From Geothrix rubra (lineage in GTDB: Bacteria; Acidobacteriota; Holophagae; Holophagales; Holophagaceae), in assembly GCF_030268065.1 (NCBI RefSeq), contig NZ_BSDD01000003.1, forward strand, positions 1-64,000: a stretch of DNA of 64,000 nt. The letters are read 5' to 3'. The notes beneath the pieces were generated by a model that saw nothing but the letters and a program-made list of their open reading frames with translations, had not been told where the DNA came from and did no database searches. Each line of letters opens with the position of its first letter. Positions within the stretch are counted from its first letter, which is position 1. Of this stretch, positions 43,252 through 51,769 are shown in pieces. The position numbers and the translations under genes were made by a program.

Positions 43252-43776
43252 CTACTTCCCGGCGGCCTGCAGCTTGGCGAGTTCCTCGCGAGCCGCATCG
43301 CTGCCCTTCTCGGCCGCCTGCCGGTACCAGTGGAGCCCCTTCTCCCGATCCTGCGGCACGTTGAGGCCGTAGTAGTACATCACCCCGAGCATGCGCATGG
43401 CGTGGGCATCCCCGGCCTTCGCCTGATCGAGGTAGGTCTGGACCCCAGCTGGCACGACCTCCGGCGAAGGCGCCTGCGCAGCCGGTGCCGGGGCCGGCCC
43501 TCCGCGGAAGAAGACCAGATAGGCCCCGCCGAGGACCACCGCCAGGAAGGCGATGCCGCCGAGGAGCTTCCAGGGTCCCGACCTGTGGGCCTCGGATGCG
43601 GGCGCCAGGGGCGGCCCTTCCGGCGGCGGGGCGAGCCCCGGATCCGTGGCATCCGAGGGCAGGACGTCCATCTTGACGGTGCTGCGGGGATCCAGTGGCA
43701 TCCCGGTCGGGAGCTTCTGGGTGGCGTCCGGGGAGGGTGCCCGCTCGGGGGAGGGTGGCGTCTGAGGGTCCGTCAT
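43252..43776 (-). CDS. Membrane-anchored Sel1-repeat protein
   Basis: Protein of 174 residues. A Pro/Ser-rich cytoplasmic N-terminus (about 70 residues) is followed by one transmembrane helix (KLLGGIAFLAVVLGGAYLVFF) and a Pro/Ala linker. The C-terminus has Sel1-like TPR repeats: AKAGDAHAMRMLGVMYYYGL then DREKGLHWYRQAAEKGSDAA. It is likely an adaptor. GAGGAA precedes the ATG. Confidence 0.8.
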   Translation of the reverse strand: MTDPQTPPSPERAPSPDATQKLPTGMPLDPRSTVKMDVLPSDATDPGLAPPPEGPPLAPASEAHRSGPWKLLGGIAFLAVVLGGAYLVFFRGGPAPAPAAQAPSPEVVPAGVQTYLDQAKAGDAHAMRMLGVMYYYGLNVPQDREKGLHWYRQAAEKGSDAAREELAKLQAAGK

Positions 43777-43822
43777 GGGCGTTCCTCGGGAGGCGTACAG
43801 GATAGACCGGTGATCCGGGCGC

Positions 43823-44173
43823 TCAACCCATGCGCTGGATGCGGAGGATGAGTTCCTCGTATTTCAGCCATTCGTCGAAGGCCCAGAGGCGGGCCTGTTC
43901 CTCCCAGGCGCTCACCAGGCGATCCGCGGGCGGCAGTTCGGGCCGCCAGGCCGGTTCCGGTGCGCCGCTCTCCTCGTGGCAGACCAGGCTGGCGAGATCC
44001 GGCAGCTTGAGCTGCTCGCAGTGGCGGCTGATGACCTGGAGGGGTTCCCCCAGGGCATGGACCGGGTGCCCAATGGCCTTCCCCAGCTCGGAGGCGGTGA
44101 GCGGACGTCGGCGTTCCCGGGCCTGGGCCACCAGCAGCCGGACGAGTTCGGGGGCGAGGTGAGGGGTGCTCAT
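43823..44173 (-). CDS. Unknown small soluble protein
   Basis: Protein of 116 residues; AGGAGG lies three bases before the ATG at 44171-44173, which rejects a longer upstream frame. The N-terminal half looks like a small helical DNA-binding-type domain (LTASELGKAIGHPVHALGEPL). LPDLASLVCHEESGAP resembles a motif I have seen in uncharacterised phage-defence-type families, but I cannot name one. The C-terminal helix is rich in Trp and Glu. It overlaps the next gene by four bases. Confidence 0.55.
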   Translation of the reverse strand: MSTPHLAPELVRLLVAQARERRRPLTASELGKAIGHPVHALGEPLQVISRHCEQLKLPDLASLVCHEESGAPEPAWRPELPPADRLVSAWEEQARLWAFDEWLKYEELILRIQRMG

Positions 44174-44631
44174 GGGACCTCCTTCTGGGCCCGGGCCCAG
44201 ACCTGCAGGCCCGGCATGAAACCGAGGAACATCACCGGCGGGAGGAACAGGAAGGCCAGGGCATGGCGGGCGGCATGCCAGCCCACCAGCGCCCAGTAGA
44301 GGGCGCCCCACAGGGCGCTGGTGAGCGAGAGGGCCGCGGCGAGCAGGGCCTCCCGCCGGAGGATCCCCGGCCGCGCCACGGCGGGGACCTCTCCAAAGGC
44401 CTTCAGGACCCGGCCGCGGCGCCAGGTGGCCCAGGCCGCGGCCAGGAACACGAGCCCGGTGAAGGTGTAGCCCACCTGCTGGTAGGTCCCCGCCACGGGG
44501 TTCCCACCCGGCGTCAGCACGCCGGCGGCGGCCAGGCCCAGGACCAGCAGCGGTCCGGCCACGCAGGCCGCCAGTCCCGCCGCCCGGGCCTTCCGATGGG
44601 CCTCCCGCACAGCCTCTGGGATCTCAACCAC
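44170..44631 (-). CDS. Unknown four-helix membrane protein (first of pair)
   Basis: Protein of 153 residues with about four hydrophobic helices (AACVAGPLLVLGLAAAG, TFTGLVFLAAAWATW, LLAAALSLTSALWGALYWAL, ALAFLFLPPVMFLGFM). GTG start (44629-44631), overlapping the upstream gene by eight bases. No motif identifies it. It forms a compact pair with 44624-45118 between scpA and the small unknown protein. Confidence 0.6.
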   Translation of the reverse strand: MVEIPEAVREAHRKARAAGLAACVAGPLLVLGLAAAGVLTPGGNPVAGTYQQVGYTFTGLVFLAAAWATWRRGRVLKAFGEVPAVARPGILRREALLAAALSLTSALWGALYWALVGWHAARHALAFLFLPPVMFLGFMPGLQVWARAQKEVP

Positions 44632-45118
44632 GGTGCCCCGCCTCCAGGACCGCCAGCCACGCTTCCGGTCCCGGTACCAGGATGAGGTATCCGGCCGGCG
44701 GCACCAGGAAAAGCAGGAGGGCCAGGGGGGTGGCCCCGGGACCCGCCAGCATCCCGGCCACCAGGCCGAAGATGGCCACGGATTCCAGGAGGGCGCAGGA
44801 GACCACCGTGGCCTGCCGGGAGATCGCCACGGCCCGGGACAGGGTGGGGTCCCGCCGCAGCTGGTTCATGAACAGGGGGCCCAGCAGGAAGGTGGCGCCC
44901 AGGGTGCCCGCAGCCAGGAAGGCCGACCCCAGGACCGCCGGATGGGTCCAGGGGACTCCCAGCCGGAGCGACGGGAGCACCGGGCCCTTCACCACGGTCA
45001 TGGCGAACACCAGGACGTACACCAGGGGCGCGCCGAAGCACAGGACCCAGGCCAGGAGGCGCGTGAGGGTCCACGCCTGCTGGAACTGGCGACGGTCGTC
45101 GGGAGTGAGGGGCGGCAT
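44624..45118 (-). CDS. Unknown four-helix membrane protein (second of pair)
   Basis: Protein of 164 residues with four predicted helices (LLAWVLCFGAPLVYVLVFAM, VLGSAFLAAGTLGATFLLGPLF, ATVVSCALLESVAIFGLVAGML, LALLLFLVPPAGYLIL). Glycine-rich helices somewhat recall c-subunit-like folds, but no essential acidic residue is in place. It lies 18 bases after scpA and may be coexpressed with it. Confidence 0.6.
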   Translation of the reverse strand: MPPLTPDDRRQFQQAWTLTRLLAWVLCFGAPLVYVLVFAMTVVKGPVLPSLRLGVPWTHPAVLGSAFLAAGTLGATFLLGPLFMNQLRRDPTLSRAVAISRQATVVSCALLESVAIFGLVAGMLAGPGATPLALLLFLVPPAGYLILVPGPEAWLAVLEAGHRG

Positions 45119-45136
45119 GGTCGCTCCTGGGTTGGG

Positions 45137-45952
45137 TCAGGCGGCCTCGGCCGCCTTCACGCGGATCTCGCCGAAGACCTCGCCCTGCACCAGGGCGATG
45201 CGGCCCGTGCGGACCAGCTCGAGTAGGGCGAGGAAGGTGAGCACCAGCTCCTCCCGGGTGCGGACCCGCCCCAGCAGGCCCTGGAAGGGCTTCCAGAGGC
45301 CGTCCTGCAGCTCGGTGAGCACCTCCATGACCCGCTGCTCCAGCGTCTTCGGCTGGGTGCGGACCTGGACGGGCGGGGGCGGCATGAGGCGCTTCAAGGC
45401 CTCCCGGTAGGCGCCCAGGAGGTCGAAGAGGGTCGCGCGGATGGGTTCGTCCTCCACCCGCCGGTGGTCCTCCAGGTCCAGCCCCGGGGCGAAGGCGATC
45501 TTCTGCCAGTCGGACTCGCGTTCGGAGAGCACCTGGGCCGCAGCCTTCACCTGCTGGTAGTCCAGCAGCCGCTGCACCAGCTCCTCGCGGGGATCCTCCT
45601 CGCCCGTCTCCGCGGGCGGGCGGGGCAGCATGAGCCGCGACTTGATCTGGAGCAGCTGGGCGGCCATGGCCACGAATTCCGCGGCGATCTCCAGGTTCAG
45701 CTCCTCCATGAGCTTCAGGTATTCCATGTACTGCCGGGTCACCTCGGCCATGGGCAGGTCGAGGATCTCCAGCTTCTGCTCGCGGATCAGGTGCAGGAGC
45801 AGGTCCAGGGGGCCATCGAAGGAGGCCAGGTGCAGGGGGAGGTCCTTGAACTTGGTCTCGAAGCCCTTGGGCGGCTCGAAGGTCCGCGGAGCTTCCGCGG
45901 CGGGCACCCCCTCGGCGGGGGGTTCGGGCAATTCCTGCGGGGTGTCGGTCAT
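45137..45952 (-). CDS. scpA: Segregation and condensation protein A (ScpA)
   Basis: Kleisin of the SMC-ScpAB complex that compacts and separates chromosomes. It has 271 residues. A Pro/Glu-rich lead is followed by the kleisin N-terminus FDGPLDLLLHLIREQKLEIL and LEIAAEFVAMAAQLLQIKSRLML, with the C-terminal winged-helix-like LTFLALLELVRTGRIALVQGE. scpB is not in the window. Confidence 0.93.
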   Translation of the reverse strand: MTDTPQELPEPPAEGVPAAEAPRTFEPPKGFETKFKDLPLHLASFDGPLDLLLHLIREQKLEILDLPMAEVTRQYMEYLKLMEELNLEIAAEFVAMAAQLLQIKSRLMLPRPPAETGEEDPREELVQRLLDYQQVKAAAQVLSERESDWQKIAFAPGLDLEDHRRVEDEPIRATLFDLLGAYREALKRLMPPPPVQVRTQPKTLEQRVMEVLTELQDGLWKPFQGLLGRVRTREELVLTFLALLELVRTGRIALVQGEVFGEIRVKAAEAA

Positions 45953-46009
45953 GCGTCCATTCTAACCGTCCCGGCCCCCGAGGGGCCGTTTCCGCCACAA
46001 TGGAAGCCT

Positions 46010-46894
46010 ATGGCCCGACCCCCCGTCCTCCCCGGCCCCCGTCCCGACTGGCTGAAGATCCGAGTCCCCGCGCCCGAGGTGGTGGCCGAGGTGGAGAGCC
46101 TGATCCGGGAACAGCGGCTGGTGACGGTCTGCGAGGAGGCCCGCTGCCCCAACCTGCACGAGTGCTGGGGCGTCCACCGCACGGCCACGTTCATGCTCAT
46201 GGGCGAGATCTGCACGCGGCACTGCGGGTTCTGCAACGTCGGCAAGGGCCGCCCCGGGGACCTGGATCCGGGGGAGCCCCAGCGGGTCGCGGAAGCCGTG
46301 GCCCGCCTGGGCCTGCGCTTCGCCGTGGTCACCTCCGTGAACCGTGATGACCTGCCGGACGGCGGGGCGGCCCACTTCGCCGCCACCATCCGCTGGATCC
46401 GCGCCCTGTCGCCGGCCTGCGGCGTGGAGGTGCTCGTCCCCGACTTCCGCGGGAACGAGGCGGCCCTGCGCACGGTGCTGGAGGCCCAGCCCGAGGTGCT
46501 GAACCACAACGTGGAGACCGTGCCCCACCTCTACCGACGCGTCCGTCCCGATGCCGACTACCGGCAGAGCCTCGACGTCCTCCGCCGCGCCGCGGACTGG
46601 CGGGACACCCACGCCCCGGCCATGCGCGTGAAGAGCGGGATCATGGTGGGCCTGGGCGAGACGCCGGAGCAGGTGCTGGAGCTGATGGCGGACTGGCGCC
46701 GCAGCCGCGTGGACATCGCCACCCTCGGCCAGTACCTGCCGCCGTCCGAGCTGCACCTGCCCCTGCACCGTTTCGTGGAGCCGGCGGAGTTCGAGATGTA
46801 CCGGGCGAAGGGCCTGGAGATGGGGTTCCAGCGGGTGGAATCCGCCCCCCTCGTCCGTTCCAGCTACCACGCCCGCGAAAGCTACGGGGGCTGA
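46010..46894 (+). CDS. lipA: Lipoyl synthase LipA
   Basis: Radical-SAM enzyme inserting sulphurs at C6 and C8 of protein-bound octanoyl groups. It has 294 residues. The auxiliary-cluster motif is CEEARCPNLHEC (CX4CX5C), the radical-SAM motif is CTRHCGFC (CX3CX2C), and the C-terminal RSSY is present. Its ribosome-binding site is weak. No lipB is seen. It converges on the gene encoding a GcvH-like domain fused to a response regulator, a coincidence worth noting. Confidence 0.96.
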   Translation: MARPPVLPGPRPDWLKIRVPAPEVVAEVESLIREQRLVTVCEEARCPNLHECWGVHRTATFMLMGEICTRHCGFCNVGKGRPGDLDPGEPQRVAEAVARLGLRFAVVTSVNRDDLPDGGAAHFAATIRWIRALSPACGVEVLVPDFRGNEAALRTVLEAQPEVLNHNVETVPHLYRRVRPDADYRQSLDVLRRAADWRDTHAPAMRVKSGIMVGLGETPEQVLELMADWRRSRVDIATLGQYLPPSELHLPLHRFVEPAEFEMYRAKGLEMGFQRVESAPLVRSSYHARESYGG

Positions 46895-46910
46895 GCAGGC
46901 CCAGCCCCCG
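46885..46910. terminator. Hairpin at the lipA end
   Basis: CGGGGGCTG (46885-46893) pairs with CAGCCCCCG (46902-46910). The lipA stop codon lies at the edge of the loop. No T-tract follows, so efficiency is uncertain. Confidence 0.5.
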
Positions 46911-46927
46911 CGGCCGCCCCGTCAGCC

Positions 46928-48052
46928 TCAGGCGTGGGCGTGCTCGCCCTGGACCAGGAAGGCCTGCTCGAAGGCGGCCCAGTCGAGGGGTGCCGCATTC
47001 ACCGCCTGGGCCTGGGTCTTGCGCAGCCGGGCGATCTCCTCCTGGTACCAGGTCACGGCGGGTTGCCCGATCCTGAGCGTCGCAAGTTCTCCGGCGAGAT
47101 CGGAAGGCTCCAGCAGGCAGAGCCAGCCGCGATCGTAGGGGCTCTCCACCACGGCCTCCGGGGTGGCCCGCAGGCCGGCGTTGTCATGGGTGACCTTGCC
47201 GCTGAGGGGGGCGGCGAGATGGACGGAGCCCGCCGTGCCCTTCAAGGTGACGAGGGGATCGCCGGCCTTCACGCGCGTCCCCCTGGCCGGGAGTTCGATG
47301 GCCGTGACGCTGCCCAGGGCCTTGCGGATGAAGTCGTCGAGACCCACGCGGACCTGGCCCTCGGGCTCGATCCGCACCCAGGCGTGGCCCTGGGAGAGGA
47401 AGGCACCGCCGGGGAGGCAGTACTCGGTGGCCGGCATCACCTCGGCCATCTCGGGGGACACGACCCGCACGGTGGGCTGGCGTTGCGCCTCCAGCCGGGC
47501 CTCGCGCTTGACCAGCAGCTTCCGGGCGAATTCGGACAGCTCGTCCGCCGTGAAGGGCTTCTGCACGTATTCGCAGGCCCCGTGCTGGAGGGTCTGGACC
47601 GCCGTCTCGATGCTGCCGTAGCCCGTGATCACCACCACATCCACGTCGGGCCGGAGGTGCCTCACGGCCTTCACCACCTCGACGCCATCCATGTCCGGCA
47701 TCTTCAGGTCGGTGAACACGAAATCGTAGTCGTTGCGCTGCACGAGCCCCAGGGCCTCGGGACCGGTTTCCACCGTATCCACGCTGTAGCCCTCGAGCAC
47801 CAGGATGCGACGGAAGGAATCCAGCACCACGGCCTCGTCGTCCACGGCCAGGATGCGGGCCTTGGGGTTCGGCACCGCCACCCGCTTGAGGCTCTTCGCC
47901 TCATGGGTGAAGTCGAGGCGGATGGAGGTCTTCAGCACCTCCTCGCGGGCCAGGCGGTCCCGCTTCTCCCGCAGGCGCCGCATGCTCGTCCGCACCAGCA
48001 GATCGATGCCGACGAAGGCCAGGAACATCAGAAGGATGAGAAGGGCGGTCAT
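46928..48052 (-). CDS. Response regulator fused to a GcvH-like domain lacking the lipoyl lysine
   Basis: Protein of 374 residues. The ATG at 48050-48052 follows AGGAGG. Residues 3-20 form a hydrophobic helix. Residues 65-180 are a receiver domain: acidic pair Asp71-Asp72, phosphoacceptor Asp115 (FTDLKMPDMDG), Lys165 (VQKP). Residues about 214-325 resemble glycine-cleavage H protein (GGAFLSQGHAWVRIE, GDPLVTLKGTAGSVHLAAP, LSGKVTHDN, SPYDRGWLCLLEP). In GcvH the lipoyl Lys lies in ESVKAAS; aligning on P-x-S-G places Ala274 there, so lipoylation is not expected. No DNA-binding or catalytic output domain follows. It is last in the operon with the kinase and HybA/HybB proteins, overlapping the kinase by four bases. 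Confidence 0.85.
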   Translation of the reverse strand: MTALLILLMFLAFVGIDLLVRTSMRRLREKRDRLAREEVLKTSIRLDFTHEAKSLKRVAVPNPKARILAVDDEAVVLDSFRRILVLEGYSVDTVETGPEALGLVQRNDYDFVFTDLKMPDMDGVEVVKAVRHLRPDVDVVVITGYGSIETAVQTLQHGACEYVQKPFTADELSEFARKLLVKREARLEAQRQPTVRVVSPEMAEVMPATEYCLPGGAFLSQGHAWVRIEPEGQVRVGLDDFIRKALGSVTAIELPARGTRVKAGDPLVTLKGTAGSVHLAAPLSGKVTHDNAGLRATPEAVVESPYDRGWLCLLEPSDLAGELATLRIGQPAVTWYQEEIARLRKTQAQAVNAAPLDWAAFEQAFLVQGEHAHA

Positions 48053-49629
48053 GGGACCTCCTTGGTTGGATGTGGGGGATCTGTCCGGGGGGCCTGCGGG
48101 ATGCGGACGGTGAAGCGCGCCCCTTGGCCCGGCTGGCTCTGCACGTCGATGCGGCCGCCATGGGCTTCCACCAGGCCCCAGGTCACCGCAAGGCCCAGGC
48201 CGGTTCCGCGGTTGCCCTTGGTGGAGAAGAAGGGCTCGAAGAGGTGGGGCAGGTCTTCCGCGGAGATGCCGCACCCGTCATCCGCAACCGTCAATTCGAG
48301 GGCGGGGCTGGGTTCCCCGCCAGGGGACGGGGCCGCGTCCGGATCGGTCTCGAGGGGGGGCGGCATCACGGCCGCCCGGGTGGAGACGGCGATGGTGCCG
48401 CCCCCCTCCCCGATGGCGTCCGCGGCGTTCAGGAGGAGGTTCACCACGACCTGCTGGATCTGGTTGGCATCCGCCTGCGCGGTCGGCAGATCCTCGGCCA
48501 GGTCCAGGGAGAGGCTCACGTGCCGGAGGCTCAGCTGGGACATCACCACGGCCACCGCCCGGCGGGCCACCTCGTTCAGGTCCGTGGGCTTCCGCATGGG
48601 CTGGGCGGGACGGGAGAAATCCAGGAGGCCCTTGATGATGCCCCGGCAACGCACGGTCTCCCGCACGATCACGTCGAGGTCGTCCGCGGCGGCCTGGTCC
48701 GCGTCGAACCGCTTGCGAAGGAGGGACGCATAGCTGAGCACCCCCGTCAGGGGATTGTTGATCTCGTGGGCGATCCCCGCCGCCAGCCGCCCCACGGAGG
48801 CGAGCTTGTCGGCCAGGGCCAGCTGCCGCTGGGTCTCGGAGAGGCGGTCGACCATGGTGTTGAAGGCCTTCGCCAGCTCGCCCAGTTCGTGCCGCCCGAC
48901 GAAGGGAATGGGGGTCGAGAGATCCCCCTCCCCCACCCGGCGGGTTCCCGCCACCAGCGCGGCCACGGGGCGCACCACCAGGCGGCGGTTGAGCCACCAG
49001 AGGATGGCGCTCCCGGCCAGGATGGCGGCCAGGGCTGCGCCCGCCATCACCGCCCGGCTCCGGGCGATCTCGCGGTCCACCTCCGCCAGGGAGACGTTCA
49101 CGTCGAGCACCCCCAGGAGGCTCTGCCGCGGGCTGTGGGCGTGGCAGTCCGCGGTGGAGCAGGAGGGCTCGTTGGGAATGGGGTTGATGATCCCCAGCAG
49201 GCGGGTCCCGTCCGGGCCCCGGAAGACCCGGGCCCGCTGCCGGATGTCCAGGTGCTCCAGGGGCCGGCCCTCGGCGTGGCAGGCATAGCAGGCCTCGCCC
49301 TTCGGATCCAGGCTGGTTCCGATCTCCTCGCCGTCGGAGGAGAACATGATGCGCCCCTCCTTGTTGAAGACCCGGACCTTGCGGATGCCCTCCTGCTCCA
49401 GGCCGCCGATGGCCCTGATCTGCCGGTGGAGGTTCTCCCGCCGGTTCTCCAGCATGTCGAAGTGCGTGCTGCTCTTGATCGTCTCGCTCAGCTGGTTGGC
49501 GCTGCGGGTCCGTTCGAAGAGCAGCTGCGAGGCGTGGTCCCGCACGATCACCACGGCCATGATCCCGATGACGAGGGCGGTCGAGAGACCGGCTCCCAGG
49601 ATCAGGCGCGTGCCGATGCGGGTCCGCAT
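48049..49629 (-). CDS. Histidine kinase with periplasmic c-type haem sensor region
   Basis: Membrane kinase of 526 residues. The ATG at 49627-49629 follows AGGAG. A periplasmic region (about 31-190) lies between helices at 10-29 and 195-212. It contains CYACH (residues 114-118, a classical CXXCH haem site) and CSTADCH (157-163, a CX4CH site). HAMP, dimerisation and ATPase domains follow: phosphoacceptor His288 in HEINNP, N-box NLLLNAADAI, and DDGCGI and GTGLGLAV. It probably senses redox state or gases for the adjacent redox pair; the exact signal is unknown. Confidence 0.88.
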   Translation of the reverse strand: MRTRIGTRLILGAGLSTALVIGIMAVVIVRDHASQLLFERTRSANQLSETIKSSTHFDMLENRRENLHRQIRAIGGLEQEGIRKVRVFNKEGRIMFSSDGEEIGTSLDPKGEACYACHAEGRPLEHLDIRQRARVFRGPDGTRLLGIINPIPNEPSCSTADCHAHSPRQSLLGVLDVNVSLAEVDREIARSRAVMAGAALAAILAGSAILWWLNRRLVVRPVAALVAGTRRVGEGDLSTPIPFVGRHELGELAKAFNTMVDRLSETQRQLALADKLASVGRLAAGIAHEINNPLTGVLSYASLLRKRFDADQAAADDLDVIVRETVRCRGIIKGLLDFSRPAQPMRKPTDLNEVARRAVAVVMSQLSLRHVSLSLDLAEDLPTAQADANQIQQVVVNLLLNAADAIGEGGGTIAVSTRAAVMPPPLETDPDAAPSPGGEPSPALELTVADDGCGISAEDLPHLFEPFFSTKGNRGTGLGLAVTWGLVEAHGGRIDVQSQPGQGARFTVRIPQAPRTDPPHPTKEVP

Positions 49630-49639
49630 GACGGGGCTC

Positions 49640-50830
49640 CTAGACGCTTTCCGGAAGGCTTCCCGGGATCCGTTCGGGAGGCCTGGACGCGGACTGGACG
49701 GCCCCCTCCGGGAAGATGTCGAAGAAGCGCACCGCGAACGCGAAGACCGCCATGCCCATGGCCACAAGGGCCACGGACACGATGATCTCCATGCCGGAGG
49801 GGATGTAGCGGACGCCCGCGGCGCGCTCCATGCCCGTGATGCTGACGTTCAGCCGGTTCGCCACGAAGCCGAGCACCGCCAGGAAGGCGCTTCCCACCAG
49901 CCAGTCGGGATGGGTGCGCAGGCGCCGGAAGGACATGAGCACCACCGGGAGGATCACGCCGATGGTGAACTCCAGCAGGAACATGCGGCCCTCGTAGCCG
50001 AACGCGAGGATCGAGGCGAAGGAACCGTTGCGATGGATCGACTCGAGGCGCAGGAGGCCGTAGATGCCCAGGGCCACGACCATGCCGCGGGCCAGGGGCT
50101 CGAGCAGGTCCATCTCGAGGTGCCGGTGGAAGGCCCGCCGGCTGAGGTACGACTCCAGGATCACCATGCCGATGCCCGCCCCGATGGCCGAGATGAAGAA
50201 GTGGAGCGGGAGCATGGGCGAGTACCAGAGCGGATGGAGCTTGCTCGGCACGATCAGGTACAGGGAACCCAGTGAGGACTGGTGCAGGGTGGACAGGATG
50301 ACCCCCAGGATCACCAGGGGCGTGATGAGCCCGTGGATGAACCGGGCCGGCGCATGCCACCCGAACCGCTCGAACACCACCGGCGAGAACTCCACCGCCA
50401 GGACCGTGGTGTAGAGCATCACGCACCACGCCACCTCGAACATCACGGAGTGGGGATTCCAGTAGATGATCGCGTGCCAGATCCGCCAGGGCTGACCCAA
50501 GTCGAAGAGGAGGGCGAGGATCACGAAGGCATAGCCCAGGAAGCCTGTGAGGATCGTGGGCCGGACGATGGGCTCGAACCGTTTCAGGTTGAAGAGGTGG
50601 ACGATGGCCGTGAGGGTGAAGGCCCCCGCAGCCAGGCCGACGCCACAGAGGAGGTCGAAACCGATCCAGAGGCCCCAGGGGAAGCTGTCGCTCAGGTGGG
50701 TGACGGCCCCCAGGCCCCTGGAGAAGCGGAGGAAGGTCACCACGCAGAAGGCCACCACCAGGACCGCGAAGACCGCGGTCCAGAAGCCGGGCCGGAAGCG
50801 CCGCTGGGTACGGACGAGGGGTGTGTTCAT
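49640..50830 (-). CDS. HybB/NrfD-type membrane quinone-interacting subunit
   Basis: Polytopic protein of 396 residues with about ten helices. It follows the NrfD/PsrC family (HybB branch): SDSFPWGLWIGFDLLCGVGLAAGAF, shown by its PWGLW core, and LLFDLGQPWRIWHAIIYWNPHS. Such subunits exchange electrons with menaquinone or ubiquinone and pass them to an iron-sulphur partner. That partner is the next gene upstream (four-base overlap). No catalytic molybdopterin or hydrogenase subunit is encoded nearby. Confidence 0.92.
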   Translation of the reverse strand: MNTPLVRTQRRFRPGFWTAVFAVLVVAFCVVTFLRFSRGLGAVTHLSDSFPWGLWIGFDLLCGVGLAAGAFTLTAIVHLFNLKRFEPIVRPTILTGFLGYAFVILALLFDLGQPWRIWHAIIYWNPHSVMFEVAWCVMLYTTVLAVEFSPVVFERFGWHAPARFIHGLITPLVILGVILSTLHQSSLGSLYLIVPSKLHPLWYSPMLPLHFFISAIGAGIGMVILESYLSRRAFHRHLEMDLLEPLARGMVVALGIYGLLRLESIHRNGSFASILAFGYEGRMFLLEFTIGVILPVVLMSFRRLRTHPDWLVGSAFLAVLGFVANRLNVSITGMERAAGVRYIPSGMEIIVSVALVAMGMAVFAFAVRFFDIFPEGAVQSASRPPERIPGSLPESV

Positions 50831-51588
50831 GACCGGCCTCCCTGGCCGTTGCGGCCGTTGCCGTGGTGCTCGACCTTCGCGACCACCTCGCGTCGAGCCG
50901 TGATCCAGTGGACGCCGTAGAGGAAGACCGCCCAGACCCCCACGAAATCGGGGATGTTGGACAGCACCTGCCAGGTCCGCATGGCGGGCGGCTCGCTGGG
51001 CAGGTTGGACTTGAGGCCGAGCTTATCGAAGGGCACGCTGGACACCATCAGCACCGAGGTGCCGCCGGCTTCCGTGAGCCCGTAGACATGGTTCACGTAC
51101 TTCTCCGGCTCCTTGCGGAGGCGGGTTCTCGCCTCCCAGATCAGGTCGTCCCGCTTGCCGAAGACCGTGGCTTCCACGGGGCAGGCCTCGGCGCAGGCGG
51201 TGGGCTTGCCCTCCTTCACCCGGCTCGTGCACATGATGCATTTCCCCACCACGGGAACCGGGCGGTCCCACTGGTACTTCGGGACATCGAAAGGGCAGGC
51301 CATCATGCAGTAGCGGCAGCCCATGCACTTCTTGGCGTCATAGACCACCGGCCCCTCCGGCGTCTTCTGGAGGGCGCCCACCGGGCACACCGAGACGCAG
51401 GTGGGCACCTCGCAGTGCATGCAGAGCCTTCGGACGTTCACGCCCTCCCGCGGCTGCACCGTCGTCCACGTGTAGGCCGTGGTCACCTCCTCCACCGGAC
51501 CCGGCAGCTTGTTCTGCTCCTTGCACGCGGAGCTGCAGGCGCCGCATCCGATGCAGCGCGTGGTGTCAACGAGAAGGCCCATGCTCAT
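50827..51588 (-). CDS. HybA-type four-cluster ferredoxin subunit without Tat signal
   Basis: Iron-sulphur protein of 253 residues. Sixteen cysteines lie in four groups: CIGCGACSSACKEQN, CMHCEVPTCVSVCPVGA, CMGCRYCMMACPFD, and CIMCTSRV with CAEACPVEA. A C-terminal helix (VGVWAVFLYGVHWI) anchors it. It begins MSMGLLVDTTRCIG after AGGAG, so no Tat signal peptide is present, unlike typical periplasmic HybA; it may face the cytoplasm. It donates to or receives electrons from the HybB-like protein. First gene of the operon; the natural partner enzyme is unknown. Confidence 0.92.
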   Translation of the reverse strand: MSMGLLVDTTRCIGCGACSSACKEQNKLPGPVEEVTTAYTWTTVQPREGVNVRRLCMHCEVPTCVSVCPVGALQKTPEGPVVYDAKKCMGCRYCMMACPFDVPKYQWDRPVPVVGKCIMCTSRVKEGKPTACAEACPVEATVFGKRDDLIWEARTRLRKEPEKYVNHVYGLTEAGGTSVLMVSSVPFDKLGLKSNLPSEPPAMRTWQVLSNIPDFVGVWAVFLYGVHWITARREVVAKVEHHGNGRNGQGGRS

Positions 51589-51715
51589 GGGTTCTCCTGC
51601 TTCCTTCAACGGACCCCGAGGGCTTTCGGGTCGATCCGCAGGAAGCATCCTCCTCACGCGAGGCATAGTCAACCCATGGGTATTCAAAAAGACAACCCAC
51701 CTGTTGGTGTGTTTT

Positions 51716-51751
51716 ACGCAGAAAGCCCCGCAGGTGCGGGGCTTTCTGCGT
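51716..51751. terminator. Strong hairpin between peptide and redox operon
   Basis: Sixteen-base perfect stem ACGCAGAAAGCCCCGC with loop AGGT. On the minus strand it separates the Cys/Lys-rich peptide gene from the redox operon. No long T-tract immediately follows, but AAAGCCCCGC-GCGGGGCTTT stems are typical intrinsic terminators. Confidence 0.6.
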
Positions 51752-51769
51752 GCTGAAAAAAAAGTGGGA

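Noticed and set aside
46928-48052. Calling this regulator NtrC-like
   Set aside because: There is no AAA+ or helix-turn-helix domain; the C-terminus is GcvH-like.
50827-51588. Calling the HybA/HybB pair a hydrogenase
   Set aside because: No large or small hydrogenase subunit is near. The family is shared by many redox complexes.
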